DNA from: Norana najaformis
Taxonomy: Eukaryota > Annelida > Clitellata > Crassiclitellata > Hormogastridae
Reading direction: 5' to 3'
Assembly (NCBI GenBank): GCA_964023275.1
Contig: OZ029915.1
Location: 21,604,775-21,668,774 of the forward strand
Length of the DNA: 64,000 bases
Below the pieces are notes generated by a model that was not told the DNA's origin, ran no database searches, and worked only from the letters and a program-made list of their open reading frames with translations. Position numbers and translations under genes: made by a program. Shown here in pieces: positions 46,346 through 58,474 of the stretch (position 1 is its first letter; each line of letters begins with the position of its first letter).

Positions 46346-46427
46346 CGGGAGAATGAGGCGATGAAAGTCCATCATGCGGAGAGAGTGAGGGGATGAAAGT
46401 CCATCATGCGGAGAGAGTGAGGGGATG
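46346..46427 (+). repeat. 32-base tandem repeat, about 2.4 copies
   Basis: GATGAAAGTCCATCATGCGG starts units at about 46360 and 46392, almost identical. Confidence 0.9.
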
Positions 46428-46769
46428 GGAACGCTTAGGAAAATTAAATTTTTAACCTAAAGTTGGTATCTTATTCCATACCACTAAACAAATTGTAGCA
46501 ATATACGTATACATATGCATATGCATATAGATATGTGTATACATATACATTATCGTTACAGGTTGTCAAGGGATATGGAAGAAGATACAAGTCTGGGTCA
46601 AAATTTATTTATTTTCGACATAGTGCATATACATCTGTACAAGCCGTTGCCGGCGCTAGAACATGAAACGCATTAATGAATATTAGCGGCGTTTTATCTG
46701 ATACGTTGCAGCATCCTAGCATATGCTGATACAAATGCTGCTTCGTGAAAGTCATCGTCTTAACATCGC

Positions 46770-46772
<3 letters not shown>

Positions 46773-46822
<50 letters not shown>
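46773..46822 (+). repeat. (CTG)n triplet repeat, about 16 units
   Basis: Uninterrupted CTG run inside unit 2 of the symmetric cluster. Confidence 0.97.
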
Positions 46823-46823
<1 letters not shown>

Positions 46824-46945
46824 ATTGCTTTTGTATACGACGCTTAGTCTATCCTCAGTTCTTGGCGCTTACCCTTGCTTTACGATGCCACTTACATCCG
46901 TCGCACCGAGTCAAGAAGACATAGGATAACTAGTTCTGCAACATC

Positions 46946-46977
46946 AACAGCAGCAGCAGCAACAACAGCAGCAGCAG
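46946..46977 (+). repeat. (CAG)n triplet repeat
   Basis: CAACAGCAGCAGCAGCAACA-type run, complementary to the CTG run 125 bases to the left. Confidence 0.9.
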
Positions 46978-48009
46978 TAGCACAGAAAATGCATCAGCCT
47001 CAGGGTCTACCTCAGTAGTCCCCTCTTTATGGGACATCGTCGTCGTTCCATTTCACCAGTCATGCGAAAGAAACCTTCAGCGGGTTACACAGGAAAGATG
47101 AAAGCTACGGCGCAACAAAATGGCTGCCAACGCATATGAATACATATAGATCTATGTATTGTGCAGATGTACATCCGGAATAGGACCGAGTTAGGCTCAC
47201 CATATAAAAACGGTTGCGTCAGATTTTGGTTCAGATTGGCCTTTGGTTTTGGGTCATGCATTTCCGTTGTTGTTGTTATAAGTCTCTTCGACTAGCATAT
47301 TGTTTTCTTCCTTCATGGATGGCTTGTTTGGTTCGTCTGAGCCGTTTTGATTTTTTGAGCCGTTTTTTGCCACCGCCTGTTGGTGGAAGATGTTGTCTTC
47401 TCCAACTGTGAATGTTCGCCTGAGGTCGATGTACTGTTACTATGTAAGTATGTTCGCTTGTAAATAACCTTGGAAATAAGTATATTTTGACCCATGCAGG
47501 CTGGTTTCTTCTTCCATATCCCTAGACAATCTATAACAATAATGTATATGTATATACATATCTATATGAATATGTATATGTATGCTGCAACAGGTTGTCT
47601 AGTGGTATGGAATAAGATACCAAATTTAGGTTAAAAATTTAATTTTCCTAAGCTATTTACAAGCGAAACATGAATCACATACCACAACATGACGTCGACC
47701 TCAGGCGGTGAAAAAAACAGGGAACCATCGCAGGTGAAGAAAACAACAACGCCCACCTACAGGCGATGATTAAAAACGGCTCTAAAGGAACCAAAACGGC
47801 TCCGAAGAAGTCAACAAGTCATCCACGCAAGGAAACAAATCACAACTAATTGCGGGAGATGGGCATTAAAAACGGCCATGCAGTACCAAACCGAAGTCCC
47901 GCCTGAGCCAAAATTAAACACACCTTTTAAAAGGTTGGCTTTTCACGCCAAAATGCTCAGAAGGCGTACAACGTACGATTTAACACTAGGTCCTATCCTA
48001 TAAGCCGTA

Positions 48010-48189
48010 AGTAACAATCTGTATATGCATATGTAAGGCCTATATGTATATGTATATATATATATTCACACATGTTCTAGGGACATGAACATGAAAAAAG
48101 CAACATGGAATGCACTGTCTTTGTAGCAGAAACCCATCTGCATTCTACTCAATTTGCCTCTGATTCAAATTAACGACTGGCACGCAAAT

Positions 48190-48190
<1 letters not shown>
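48010..48190. other. Short spacer, nothing recognised
   Basis: Contains a TATATG run at about 48040-48065. Confidence 0.4.
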
Positions 48191-48194
<4 letters not shown>

Positions 48195-48245
<51 letters not shown>

Positions 48246-48255
48246 TATTATTATG
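48195..48255 (+). repeat. (ATT)n microsatellite
   Basis: About 60 bases of ATT with one ACT. Confidence 0.97.
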
Positions 48256-48259
48256 TCAA

Positions 48260-49855
48260 TAATGTAAAACGGTCAATTTTGAATTCCCAACATCAATAAT
48301 ATTCCCTAAAGTTCTTGAAAACTATAGTTGGACTAGTCTGCGTCAGTTTCAAACAAGAATCCGGAACTAGAATGTTAATCGCTGAAGGAAAATCGTTAAG
48401 CAATCATCATATCGTTCAAACTTGGTGTCGCAATTCGAGTAAAACTCGTACAGCACGCGATCAACGCGTCACTAAGTCAAGATAGCTAAACATTCTGTGT
48501 CATCCCTATGCATTGTAAAAATAGTGAGTTAAGCATGGCATTAGTTTACCTCGATCGGCGCAACACTTTGGATTTTCATAAAAACGATACCCAGCTTTTA
48601 GAAACGTCTGATGTATGGCGATGTGAGACAGCTATAGCACTGAGCTATAGCACTATTCCACTCTCTGCCTTCAGACTCTGCACCTGACTAGTAAAACCAA
48701 TAGATATCAGGAGGCATGTAGTGCCAGCCCAGGTCTTGCATACCTGGACAGAGTCAACAGTAGGTCTACTATCGATTACCAGCTGTGCCTGAAAAGCGTT
48801 GTCAGGAGACACTCTATAGGGCGTAGACATGCTATTTAGCCTTGACGTTTTCATGCCATATCTATACAAATGCTATATATAATCTACATACTTGTTTATA
48901 TATATATATCTGTGTGTATCTATATGTATATACTAATATGAAGAGGATGCATCAGCGCATGGTGCATCAACATTTTGTTAGCCTTTCGTTAATTAATTAA
49001 TAATTTCTTGGCGCACGCATTGAATGCCAATAACAAGTTCATGCATGTTTAATGTCCCATGGATGGAAGTATCGATGGTTTGGCTGGTATATCAGGCTAG
49101 CTGTCTGTCTATCGATGAGTTATGTCTAATTTTGTAGCAGACCTTCATAAAAGCTCTCTGTCCAGCGTTTCATTAGGTCTACGATCCGACGGTTCATGCC
49201 ATTAACCTTATAAAATTGTATGATGGATATAGCTTAAGTCTTTGTTTCAACAGTCAACATTAGTCCATCTTACTGTGGCGATATAAAAATAATTGAAAAT
49301 AGTCTATTGTCATATAATTGACAGTAAAGAGGACGAAACCAGTTATCTTTTCCAGCGCATTGTTATCACAATTCAAAGCTTCAATTCTGTTGCCTTCGAC
49401 GGGACTTTTGCTCCGCCAGATCTTGACGATTTCTAACCGACCCAGAATTCTTTATTCTCCGGATAATTTTTTAAATCCCGAGGGATCATTTATACATCGG
49501 GTAAAAAAGACGAATATTATGTGGTAGAATAAAAAATAAACGTAAGACTCTTGTTTACACGCATACAAATAAATCCTTAGAAGTTTGGTCACAAGATCGA
49601 GAATCTTTCGTCTGAGGCGCAAATACGACCGCAGCAGTTCAACAAAATGTCACCATTTTTACGAATTAGAAAACCTAATCTAATCTAAAGACTCATATAA
49701 CACCGCTATAATAACAAAACACGCATCAGTCGATGTCAGGTAATCCAACTGTTGAACGAGGTCAAAAGTTGAAACTTATGGCTTTGGTCCAGAAATCTGT
49801 CAGTTTGAACAGAAGAAGCAACGAATTCAAAACTTCAGATCAGCCACTGAGAAAT
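48260..49855. other. Spacer, no gene seen
   Basis: No domain, RNA gene or repeat pair is recognised. Confidence 0.4.
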
Positions 49856-49859
49856 CAGC

Positions 49860-50100
49860 GAAGCTAGATTAGATGGGCAGGTCATTGCCGAATAATCCAA
49901 TGGGATATTTCTAGCCAGGTGAGTGAGCAGTGGGCAAAGACAGACGGACTGATTCAAAAGGAATGCCTTATTAAATTGTGAACCAGACCTGGATTTTATT
50001 TTGCGGTTTTGTTTAACAAAGACCATTTAATGATGCCTAATGCATCGTTATAACGGCGCTATAGAAGTTTCCATATTAGATTAGATTAATTTGATAGGTA
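49860..50100 (+). mobile_element. LINE 3'-end fragment, family A
   Basis: It ends AACGGCGCTATAGAAGTTTC, then CATATTAGATTAGATTA. This is the same end structure as the minus-strand LINE at 9118 (GCGCTGTAGAAATCTC, then GATTAC repeats). Where the copy begins is not clear. Confidence 0.45.
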
Positions 50101-50419
50101 GCCAGTGTAAAGATTACAGTACATTATTGTTCTTATTTTGTCATACTTCTGTCCGGAGTGTCCTGAATTCACTGTGAAATTTACAGATTTATCTTTGAGA
50201 CACCAGCAGACAATGACAACAGTAGTGAAGTTAATGACACCGAGACAGATTGAGACACGTCGATTGATTCACTGAGTGCTTCTTATTAAGTGCCAAATAA
50301 CTGATATATATATATATATATAATTACACAGTAGAATCGAATATAGCGCTCAATTGCATGCTGAACCAGCGTCATCGATCCCTGCTTGAACAGATGTAAT
50401 CTATATTTCCAAATAGTTG

Positions 50420-50830
50420 ATAACTCTTTGGCCAGAGCTATAACTAACATGCCAAAATATGAGTACATAACCCCCGTACTTAAATCTCTGCATTAGTTTC
50501 CTGTTCGGCAAAGGATTTGTTTCAAATTGGGGCTTATAGTTTACAAAACACTGAACTCTGGCCAACCACATTGCTAAAAATCAGTCTTCATTCTCAGACA
50601 TCGTTATTCAACCAGGTCATCCGACTGCCTCTCTCTGGTGATACCTAAGACTAGATCTGTTCTTGGTTGCTTGACCTAGATTTTGGAACTCTTTTTCTGC
50701 AGCTGTTCGTTCTCCTCAGTCGCTTGTGACATTTCGTTCGCGACTTAACACTTACCTGTATTAAATTGCTTATCCATCATGGATGCCTCTATGCCTTAGC
50801 GGAGTGATCTTCTGAATATCGACCTGTTAA
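50420..50830 (+). mobile_element. CR1/L2-type LINE, reverse-transcriptase C-terminus
   Basis: Plus-strand frames give ARAITNMPKYEYITPVLKSL, then FPVRQRICFKLGLIVYKTLN, and after a frame change FWNSFSAAVRSPQSLVTFRS and RLNTYLY. These are the conserved end of CR1/L2-group reverse transcriptases (HITPVLKSLHWLPVRxRIxFKL ... WNSLP ... TFRSRLKTYLF). At least one frameshift and several stops show decay. Only about 130 codons remain. Confidence 0.8.
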
Positions 50831-50834
50831 CGGT

Positions 50835-52375
50835 TGTTGCGCCCCCGTCGGTTATGCATTAGACACCGACGGGATAAAAGCTATAAACTAAAAATTAACA
50901 AAGCTAATAAAATATTTGCAACTTCTCTTGACTTGTGCCCACTTGATGAAATGCAGTTTTTTGAAGATTTGGCAGCAGTGCTATGCATTCTGTACAAGAC
51001 TCCACATCTCCGAGAACAGATGCAAGTAGCTGAGAGCGAGGTTGACTTGGGACTATCAAATTGAATCCACTGTCAAGTATTTAAGGTGTACAATCACCAA
51101 TTCGTAGAGTTATAGGCAAATGTGAACCGAATGAGGTAGTGTGTTATGTCAAACAAGGGAGGCCGAATATAAAGCCCTGTGGCGTGACTTCGCCGACAGA
51201 GAACTTCGATTTGAACTGTTGAGTGCAAGGTGTAGGATAATTTGCAAGCTACCCTATGGAGTAGAAACGTCAAACTAGCTAGGGGTTCTAGGAGATGGGG
51301 AATACCTGTTCAACTCTGTCAAATATGGGCGAGAGTTGATGGGAATGATATCGATGACTTAGTTATCTACGAACAAACTGTACATGTGTGAACAGTATGT
51401 AATGCACTGTCAGTTTAAAGGTACCTGTAGAAGATAAACTGGAAAACAGATGAACCTGGAATGAAACCACACATCAAAATATAAAACCACATGTAACAAT
51501 TCAGTCGTAACGTTTAGGTAATAAATGCCTTCGCCAATATTCTGGAAATAAAGATGTTAAATATAAAGCTGCACTGTTGTCTTTTTATGTGTTTTGTCTT
51601 CATCCGTGAAATCTGTCGGCTTTTAAGACAAGGCTGTGTTCCGGAAACTAGAAAGTCCAAACATTCGCATAAATTTTATACCTGATTTATCCTATGTAAG
51701 CTTCAAAAGCCTTGTGATCAGAAGAATATTCGAACATCACGCACTCGGTGGATATATCTTGATCACTTTGTCAGAGAACTTTATTCCTAATTCCAATTTA
51801 CTCCTCTGCAATCGAACCAAGAATGCAATGTCTTCTAATATATTGCATTTCACGATCAAACGAACACTTGGTCAAAGGAGATCGTAGCTGAGCCAAGAGA
51901 GACATTATCTTACCAGGCTTCAGCGTGTAAATACATGAAGTACGACACGTGTCAGAGGCTTTCACAAATATATGCTTTTGAGAATTTTAAAAAGCTCTGT
52001 ATAAAAGCAATCATTTCATTCATGCAGAACGTGTGCGAGGCAGTCTAGCTGGTGTGTTTATTTGAATTTCTTTTGGTAGTTTTACATAAAAATCTTTTTA
52101 AGAGTTAGAATTGGCCTGCGAATTTTTATTTTCTGGCTAATTTTGTCTTGTTTCGCTGCTGAGATAAGTTTCAGGAACATTGAACATCTGACAAACCGGC
52201 ATATTTAACTAATTTAATCGCTGAAAGAAAGTAGAAAAATTCAGTTTTGATAAACATTCATCCTTAGTTATCTTTATTATGCTGTTGAACATATCGGTGG
52301 TAAAGAAACTCTGTTGTAACACCCTCAAATAATTGATGGATTAAGAGTATTACCTCAACTGATTGTGGTCAGTGC
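50835..52375. other. Spacer, no gene recognised
   Basis: A 76-residue plus-strand frame at 50834-51064 (ending ESEVDLGLSN) and one of 83 residues at 51636-51887 have no known domain. They may be chance or remnants. Confidence 0.35.
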
Positions 52376-52379
52376 TCAA

Positions 52380-52640
52380 TATTTTGACAAAAGAGCAATC
52401 TAAAACGTTCGAAGAGAGGAAAGTGAGTGAGAAAGTAAAAGATTAAGCAGAGGAATGAGAGGAGAAAATGGATGATGTGGTAGAACCCTAAGATGAAGAG
52501 GAAATTGTGGAGGAAGATGAAGACTTATATCTTGAAAATTCACTGAAGCTGAGTCAGATGAAGAAGAAGGAAGTAAAACAGATGAACCTCACTGAGAAAT
52601 CACATGGAAAACAGATAATAGCATTATGACTGAAAGAAAA
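52380..52640 (+). other. Glu/Lys-rich, decayed coding-like stretch
   Basis: The plus strand can be read as EEEIVEEDEDLYLENSLKLS, then QMKKKEVKQMNLTEKSHGK before a stop. The acidic, purine-rich composition recalls the start of some transposases, but no catalytic motif follows. Confidence 0.2.
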
Positions 52641-52644
52641 TTTC

Positions 52645-53085
52645 CGGAAATATCGCAGTCCTCTGGTCAGCCAGTGGTCTTCAGTGCTAACGGTTCCTGC
52701 GTGAAGTGCAGTATGCTGTAGACTCAAAGTTGCTCTGGTGGATTTTAAAGATTTTACATATAGCAGTCCTGTAAACGTACTGTATGGAGTTCAGCTTACC
52801 GTTGGTAAGGCTAACAGCTTCCATTCCATGAAGGAGGAAGTTTTACAGTGTGCACTAACTAGATGCAGCAAAACAAGTTAGCTACAGTTGCAGTGGTACA
52901 ATATACAAAGAATTAAACGATTTATAAAACTTTTATTTCATGCAGCCTAACTTTGAATGACTTGGCTACAACCAGAAATGGCTCAGATAATGTTAGTACG
53001 ATTCAATGATGGTGCAATGCAAGGTAATGTGATTATATGGTGTTGTGTAATCTTATGAAATAAGATGGCTTGTTATTTCACAATA
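52645..53085. other. Spacer, no gene seen
   Basis: No recognisable gene. Confidence 0.4.
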
Positions 53086-53129
53086 GGTAAGACGCTTAAT
53101 TTAGTGAGTTTTACAAGGGTATTAAGATT

Positions 53130-53230
53130 ATAGGCAACACCAGAGGTGATTCTCATAGATTAACTCATTTAAAAGTGAGCAGGGTCGAGGCTATACGGTC
53201 GCCATAGAAAAACGTGTACATTTACGTTTA
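53130..53230 (+). mobile_element. Single arm of the 27.1-kb MITE family
   Basis: AGAGGTGATTCTCATAGATTAA, then AGGGTCGAGGCTATACGGTC, GCCATAGAAAAACGTGTAC match the arms at 27125-27215 and 27567-27650. No second arm is seen nearby. Confidence 0.65.
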
Positions 53231-53234
53231 ACCT

Positions 53235-53635
53235 AACTACAGTAATTTCATTATTTATGCTGCTGGGTAATACAAGAGACCTATAATCATAAAGCCCAAG
53301 TGAGTGGAGATGCCAAATTCTTATACGACTCCACGTCTACATTACCCTAAATGCCGAAAATGAGATTAGACAGGCGCCTTTGTGTGGCGCCCATTCATCC
53401 GTTGCACTTCTGTCTCTCTAATCCAATTCTCTCGCTTGGCCATAGAAGAATTTGCAGCGATTTGATCTAAATTAACGTGGATTAACGGCAGGTAAACCCG
53501 AGCCGCGTGCTAATGGAACACAATTACTTGCCCGGCCAACAGCGCAAAAATTGTACCGGTTGTAATACGATTCAAAAATTTTAAACCAATTACTCTAAGT
53601 ATAAGACGGATTAACATGCTAACATGCTAAGAGTG
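53235..53635. other. Spacer, no gene seen
   Basis: No recognisable gene. Confidence 0.4.
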
Positions 53636-53639
53636 AAGT

Positions 53640-53705
53640 AGTCATGTGTTCAGCGCTTTTGAGAGATACATAGAAGGTGCTATGTCAAATGTCTTGATAC
53701 ATATT
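53640..53705 (+). mobile_element. LINE 3'-end fragment, family B core
   Basis: AGCGCTTTTGAGAGATACAT, then AGAAGGTGCTATGTCAAATG and TCTTGATAC correspond to 58315-58365. A TA/CA microsatellite follows at about 53705-53760. Confidence 0.5.
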
Positions 53706-53909
53706 ATATACATACACACACACAGATATTCATACCTACATACATGCGTACATATATATCCGATTCACAAGTCTTGCTCTGCTGAGTCTAATTTGACAGA
53801 CACTCGTGTTTCTATTCTTGCCCCATCCGATGCTTTTGTCAATTTCGCTTTCTTGTTACATAAGATGTTTAAATCTGACCAGCCATGGTTATGTGCGACT
53901 TGACGTCAG

Positions 53910-54190
53910 TCCTCAGGCTCCTTTTCCAGTGTCTTGTCTTCTGTAACCACCTGCGTCATGGCTAAGTAAACGCGCTATAGAAATTCTGTTCTTGAGTTGC
54001 AGGCTGCGCACTGTTTTCTCGAACTTCTGTAGGCGGTTACGTTTCAAGTTTGTTGCTACTGCGTACCAGTCGATTTTTATAGCGCCTTCGTTTGCCTTCC
54101 CTACATTTATGTCGCCTTTTCCCGCAGTGCTTTCCGCTTCCATGCACTTTTTAAATTCGCTGTGAAGGGCATAATATATTATCAACAAAA
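53910..54190. other. Spacer with family A end-like motif
   Basis: GCGCTATAGAAATTCTG at about 53971 equals the family A LINE end motif. The overlapping minus-strand frame (53913-54188) is not recognised. Confidence 0.3.
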
Positions 54191-54194
54191 AGCA

Positions 54195-54860
54195 ATTGTT
54201 CTTTACAGACAGACATCATTGTCATAGTAATATAAAATGCTGGGTTTACTGTCTGGTTGAAGCCACAGAAAACTTCTTTGTATTACGGGTGTTCCATTGT
54301 CAAGCCACTTCTGTGAACTTGTAAAATGTCTGTTGAAAATTGAACGAGCAGCATGAATCGCTAAGGGAAACGTTGAGAGGTCAGGCCCTTGAAACCTTTT
54401 CTGACCTCTTCATTGATTCCAGTGAATTAAGGCTCCTCTGGCGCGTAGTCGCTCGCTTCCGGCGCTGAAGTATGCTCCCACAGAAGTCGTGCAAACAAAT
54501 AATCCGTCTCCTACAATCAGGTTCTTACGCGTTGTTGATTTTCACTGAATGGATCCGATTCGGATGATTGATGAGTGGCAGACAGCGATCGTCTCACTGC
54601 GTCCGTCAAAAAGAGGCCAACGCTCGACTCATCTATCCCGGATATGACGATTGGCGCGCAGGAAATTTGGCAGCAAAATTCATTCATTACAGATGACGCT
54701 CAGGCAGGTGATAAATTCTGATTGATTGTGAAATGAAAGATGACAGATACTAAAGGTTTTCATGTATTTTAAGTTAAACTAGTTTGTCACACATTATAGA
54801 GAAGTATACAATATCATCATTTAATATATTTATAATTCCATATTACATTCGCTAGCTCAT
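54195..54860. other. Spacer, no gene seen
   Basis: No recognisable gene or repeat. Confidence 0.4.
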
Positions 54861-54861
54861 T

Positions 54862-54980
<119 letters not shown>

Positions 54981-55029
54981 GCTAACATACATTAAAATAA
55001 ATAATTGTGACTATGGGTGCACATGAAAC

Positions 55030-55090
55030 TTGTACATACATACATCACACATACATACATGCATGCATACATGCATACATACATACATAA
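55030..55090 (+). repeat. (CATA)n microsatellite
   Basis: CATA units with CATG interruptions. Confidence 0.9.
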
Positions 55091-55094
55091 CCGG

Positions 55095-57020
55095 GTGATT
55101 ATTTATAGTGCTGAAGTTCTCAGACAAGAAGCCTCCAAGTGCAACATATGGTGTTCATGTAAATCAAACCACAGAAGCCATATCACAGATCCATAGGGTT
55201 TTCTATTCCCACAGAAGCCTCGAGCATATGAGTGCAATTTGTACACAGATAATGCAAGTGTTTCAATCATATACAAACTTTCTTCGCCACGTTATTACCC
55301 CGATTTCTTTAGCTCTGTTTGGTATTCGGGTGATAAAATTCTGATTCAAATTCATAAAAGATAATCTTATAGGATATGAAATTAGAGTGAATAGACTACA
55401 AGGAGAAACCTGCAGGATTCAATGACTGCACAGAGGATGTTATTTATAGTAACAACAAAGCCATAAAGATTGATTGAAGAGTTCAACAGCTTCTGGAAAA
55501 ATAACTCAGCCAGCTATTTCGCCAAATTGAAAATAGACACGCAAATTCAGAGTTGGTGCGTGAGACCTGCATACAGAAGAAATCAATGTGGAAAAGATAT
55601 TGGCATCAAGGATATACGGCCACGGAAGGATACTTCATCGTAACTGATTGTAGAAAGTAGTCCAAATAACCGTGAAATAAGAAGGCTACGACGTCTGTCG
55701 TCAGGCGCGAACTGACCTCTTCGGATACACATAGAGTAATTATGCTGGACGAACGAAATAAGGAGAAAACACGACTTCTGAATTGTAACTGTAAATGTAA
55801 TCACAATAATTTATACGGCCGTCAGTAGCAAGCTACTTCAACGGTGCTTTACAATGTCAAATGTCGGCGCGCACTATAGAGTTCAATAATAAATAATAAA
55901 TGGACGATGTACGAAATCAAAATCAAATGCTGATAATTAATAGAGTTAATAGAAAATTGTGACTGTTAGTAGATGACAGATGAAATTATGTAGGTGCTTG
56001 AAGAAGAGTTAGAAGACTGGTGCCAGACAGACATCTACAGCATGATTCTAGTGACAGCGCAGATCATTTTGGTGGGCAACATTAAAAACTACAGTAGATA
56101 GGCCTATTTTATTTTTATGTTATATTCAATTGAAAATAGGCTCTGTTATACCTATTTAGCGTCAAACAGCGACTCTGGCCACACAATTGTCTCCTTTTCG
56201 TAGAAGCAAGTGAATGCTGGCCAGGAAATTTCAATGGATTTTAAAAGCTATTAATAGCCTGCAGGTAGCCTAAAGATATAGTCCCACAGTGTAACTCTGT
56301 GGATTTAAGCAGAATATGTGTATCTTGGACTTGTCTTAGGACTTGTCAAAGCTAAATCGATTACTTTCTTTTTATTTCTTTTCTCAATACACCTGAGAGC
56401 GTTCACCATTATTCCTCATTCTTACCGGAGGAATAAAAAAGCTCTGTGGCCTTGAGTCTATGTGACACAGTAGTTGACTGGCAGGGCATCTGGTTTTCCT
56501 CTCTGCAATTCAGCGTCGAATCCCAGTGCGTCGTGTCTAAATGACTGTTCTGCGTTGTAAACAACGGTTGACCTCCAGCTAGATTGCTGCTGTTGTGTTT
56601 GTGCTTCAGTCAAAGCATCCTTCAACCCAGCGACTTGCCATATGAAGACTTTTGCTGGTAATAGCATGTAATAAATGAGTGATTGCTTTACCAAATCTAA
56701 CTCGAGACCTTCGCAGAAGCTTATCTTATAATTAAAGTGCATGACACGGCCTAACTGGATGCACGATAAATGACTGGCGCTCTGCAAACGTTGCTTCAAC
56801 TGCATCTGACTGTTGGGACAGTCGTCCAATCTACTCTAGGAAATAAGGCGATCGATGTGTCTCAGATTGTGTCTAAGACCGCATTTAGAAACAAACTATA
56901 CTCCTGATACTCGATATTCATGCAAGGCTGCTACTATACGGCAGGAGTATTCGTAATTCATGTATGTATATTTGTATGCATGTAGGGATGTATGTGTATA
57001 GGTCTATGTATTGTGTATGT
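55095..57020. other. Spacer, no gene recognised
   Basis: Frames of 78 residues at 55108-55344 (plus) and 123 residues at 56458-56829 (minus) have no known domain. The first follows a weak acceptor-like TTATTTATAG. I do not call either a gene. Confidence 0.35.
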
Positions 57021-57024
57021 AGAT

Positions 57025-57070
57025 GTGTATATACGGACATTTGTATGGCGCCTTTTCTGGACCTCTTGAA
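57025..57070 (-). mobile_element. Possible LINE end core, family B
   Basis: ACATTTGTATGGCGCCTTTT, then CTGGACCTC resembles the family B core on the minus strand. It is short and follows a TATG-type microsatellite (about 56960-57030). Confidence 0.3.
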
Positions 57071-57284
57071 TTTTCTGAATTCCAATCCAGGTTCAAAAGG
57101 TACAGTTACTTGGGACATTCAGCATTCAGGGAATTCAATATAACGAAAGATTAGATAAGATATTCATTTGTCTCACCTGCATACGACCTGCACGCATGCG
57201 TGCGCTGGAATAATAATGAAAGCAACAGAAACACGCAACAGTCTCATCCGTAATCAATAACAAAAATAGGAACGGCGAACATAA

Positions 57285-57510
57285 ACCCTGCGAAGAAGAA
57301 GAAGAAGAGGAAGAGGAAGGAGAAGAAGAAGAAGAAGATAATGATGGTAATGTTGACGATGACGGTGAAGATGATGATGAAGAAGAAACTAATGATGACG
57401 AAGAAGAAGAAGAATGCGAAGAATAATAAGAAGAAAAAGAACAAGAAGAACAAGAAGAAGAACAAGAAGAAATGATGATGACGATGATGACGATGATGAC
57501 GATGAGTAAA
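57285..57510 (+). repeat. Purine-rich (GAA)n/(GAT)n tract
   Basis: GAAGAAGAAGAAGAG-type runs alternate with GATGATGAC runs for about 220 bases. The Phe-rich minus-strand frame is a product of this. Confidence 0.9.
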
Positions 57511-57569
57511 CAGGTGCAAGTCGTGTTTGCCTCTACACTTCTGAAATAAATGTTTTCATGTATTTATGT

Positions 57570-57615
57570 ATCCGAAGAGTTATCACTTATATAGCGCCTT
57601 CAAGTACCTGTACTG
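57570..57615 (-). mobile_element. LINE end core, family B
   Basis: TTATCACTTATATAGCGCCT, then TCAAGTACCTG is the reverse complement of the family B core (CAGGTACTTGAAGGCGCTAT). It matches 20331-20390. Confidence 0.45.
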
Positions 57616-57619
57616 AATT

Positions 57620-58175
57620 TGACATGGTCCTCACGTTTGCAGCCATGTTGCTGCACGCATGCTGATTCTTATTTGTTTGGCAAATAGTTCGTCTCGTCAT
57701 AAATTTTGCTCGGCAATTCTTATATGTTCGAACTATTATTGTTACCGAGTTGACGTTCGGTTCTGCTTTACAGTATCTTTTGATTCCGCCTGTGTCGTTG
57801 TGTATTTTCCGACGTTATTCGGTCGTATGTCACTGAAGTATCGCCGAAATTGGACCAGTTCACTTTTCGAGGGGTGAATGGGTTATCAGCTGAACAGTTG
57901 AGCCACAGGATGTCCTTAGGCCGTCTGTGACCAGGAAATCTTAGATTCGATAACAGAAGGGCAGGAAGAGATTTCAGAATGGCATCGACCGTCACTCGCC
58001 GAGAGGTGCGTTCTGCGACCGGCGGCGAATACCTTTCTTACTCGGAAAATTTACATACGCTCCGTCTTCTACCACCTACTGCTCGACGGTGGTATTATCT
58101 TGTACATCGTTCGTCTTCTTCGATGCAAGTTGGTTCAGGAACTCTGAACATTGTGTCAACTGTTTACTCAGGATG
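57620..58175. other. Possible LINE upstream part, no gene called
   Basis: Short frames on both strands (57659-57877, 57768-57995, 57979-58221) are unrecognised. The stretch runs into the family B tail and might be its body. Confidence 0.3.
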
Positions 58176-58179
58176 GAAT

Positions 58180-58375
58180 CCGTCGGTTGAGTTCTTCGGG
58201 TGCGCGGGGGCTCGCCAGTGACGGCTCTTATAGTTATCTGAGCATTCTTTGCTTAATTGCAAACTTCTTGTTTTTACTGACTTTAACATCATTTTTTGGC
58301 TAGAGTGGGAGGCGCTTTTGTGAGTACTTAAAGGCGCTATATCAAGTGTCTGAATAATTATTGAACTTACGAATT
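58180..58375 (+). mobile_element. LINE 3'-end fragment, family B
   Basis: Best copy of family B: GTTGAGTTCTTCGGG, then TATCTGAGCATTCTTTGCTT, GGCGCTTTTGTGAGTACTTA and AAGGCGCTATATCAAGTGTC. It matches 6340-6525. Confidence 0.6.
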
Positions 58376-58434
58376 AACTAACTGTGCGCGCACATGTATG
58401 TAAGTACAGTATGCATGTATGTAAGTGCGCATGT

Positions 58435-58470
58435 ATCAAAGAATTTCTATAGCGCTTTCTGAGAAACTCA
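58435..58470 (-). mobile_element. Possible family A LINE end motif
   Basis: AAGAATTTCTATAGCGCTTT is the reverse complement of GCGCTATAGAAATTC seen at 53971. It is very short. Confidence 0.3.
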
Positions 58471-58474
58471 GAAG

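Larger units (their letters stand above)
46436..48003. mobile_element. Symmetric cluster of three inverted-repeat units
   Basis: Four related ends occur, all variants of AGGTTGTCTAGGGATATGGA. Unit 1 ends at 46500 (minus orientation). Unit 2 spans 46559-47537 and carries the motif inverted at both ends. Unit 3 starts at 47589 (plus). AT-rich TATATG microsatellites fill both gaps (46501-46558, 47538-47588). Unit 3 and the right part of unit 2 match as inverted arms of about 360-410 bases, out to a shared GGTCCTAT at about 47181 and 47992, with landmarks CGACCTCAGGCG and AAAACGGCTC. The outermost 60 bases of units 1 and 3 are almost identical. No transposase or reverse transcriptase is recognised. 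The ends could be DNA-transposon termini or retroposon 3' ends with microsatellite tails. Confidence 0.65.

Noticed and set aside
52380-52640. piggyBac-like transposase start
   Set aside because: Only an acidic composition suggested it. No DDD motif or cysteine-rich end is present.
56458-56829. 123-residue minus-strand frame as a gene
   Set aside because: No domain, no splice support and composition like the surroundings. Left as unannotated spacer.
57244-57519. Phe-rich membrane-like protein
   Set aside because: The GAA/GAT tract read on the minus strand gives runs of Phe and Ile. It is not a real membrane protein.
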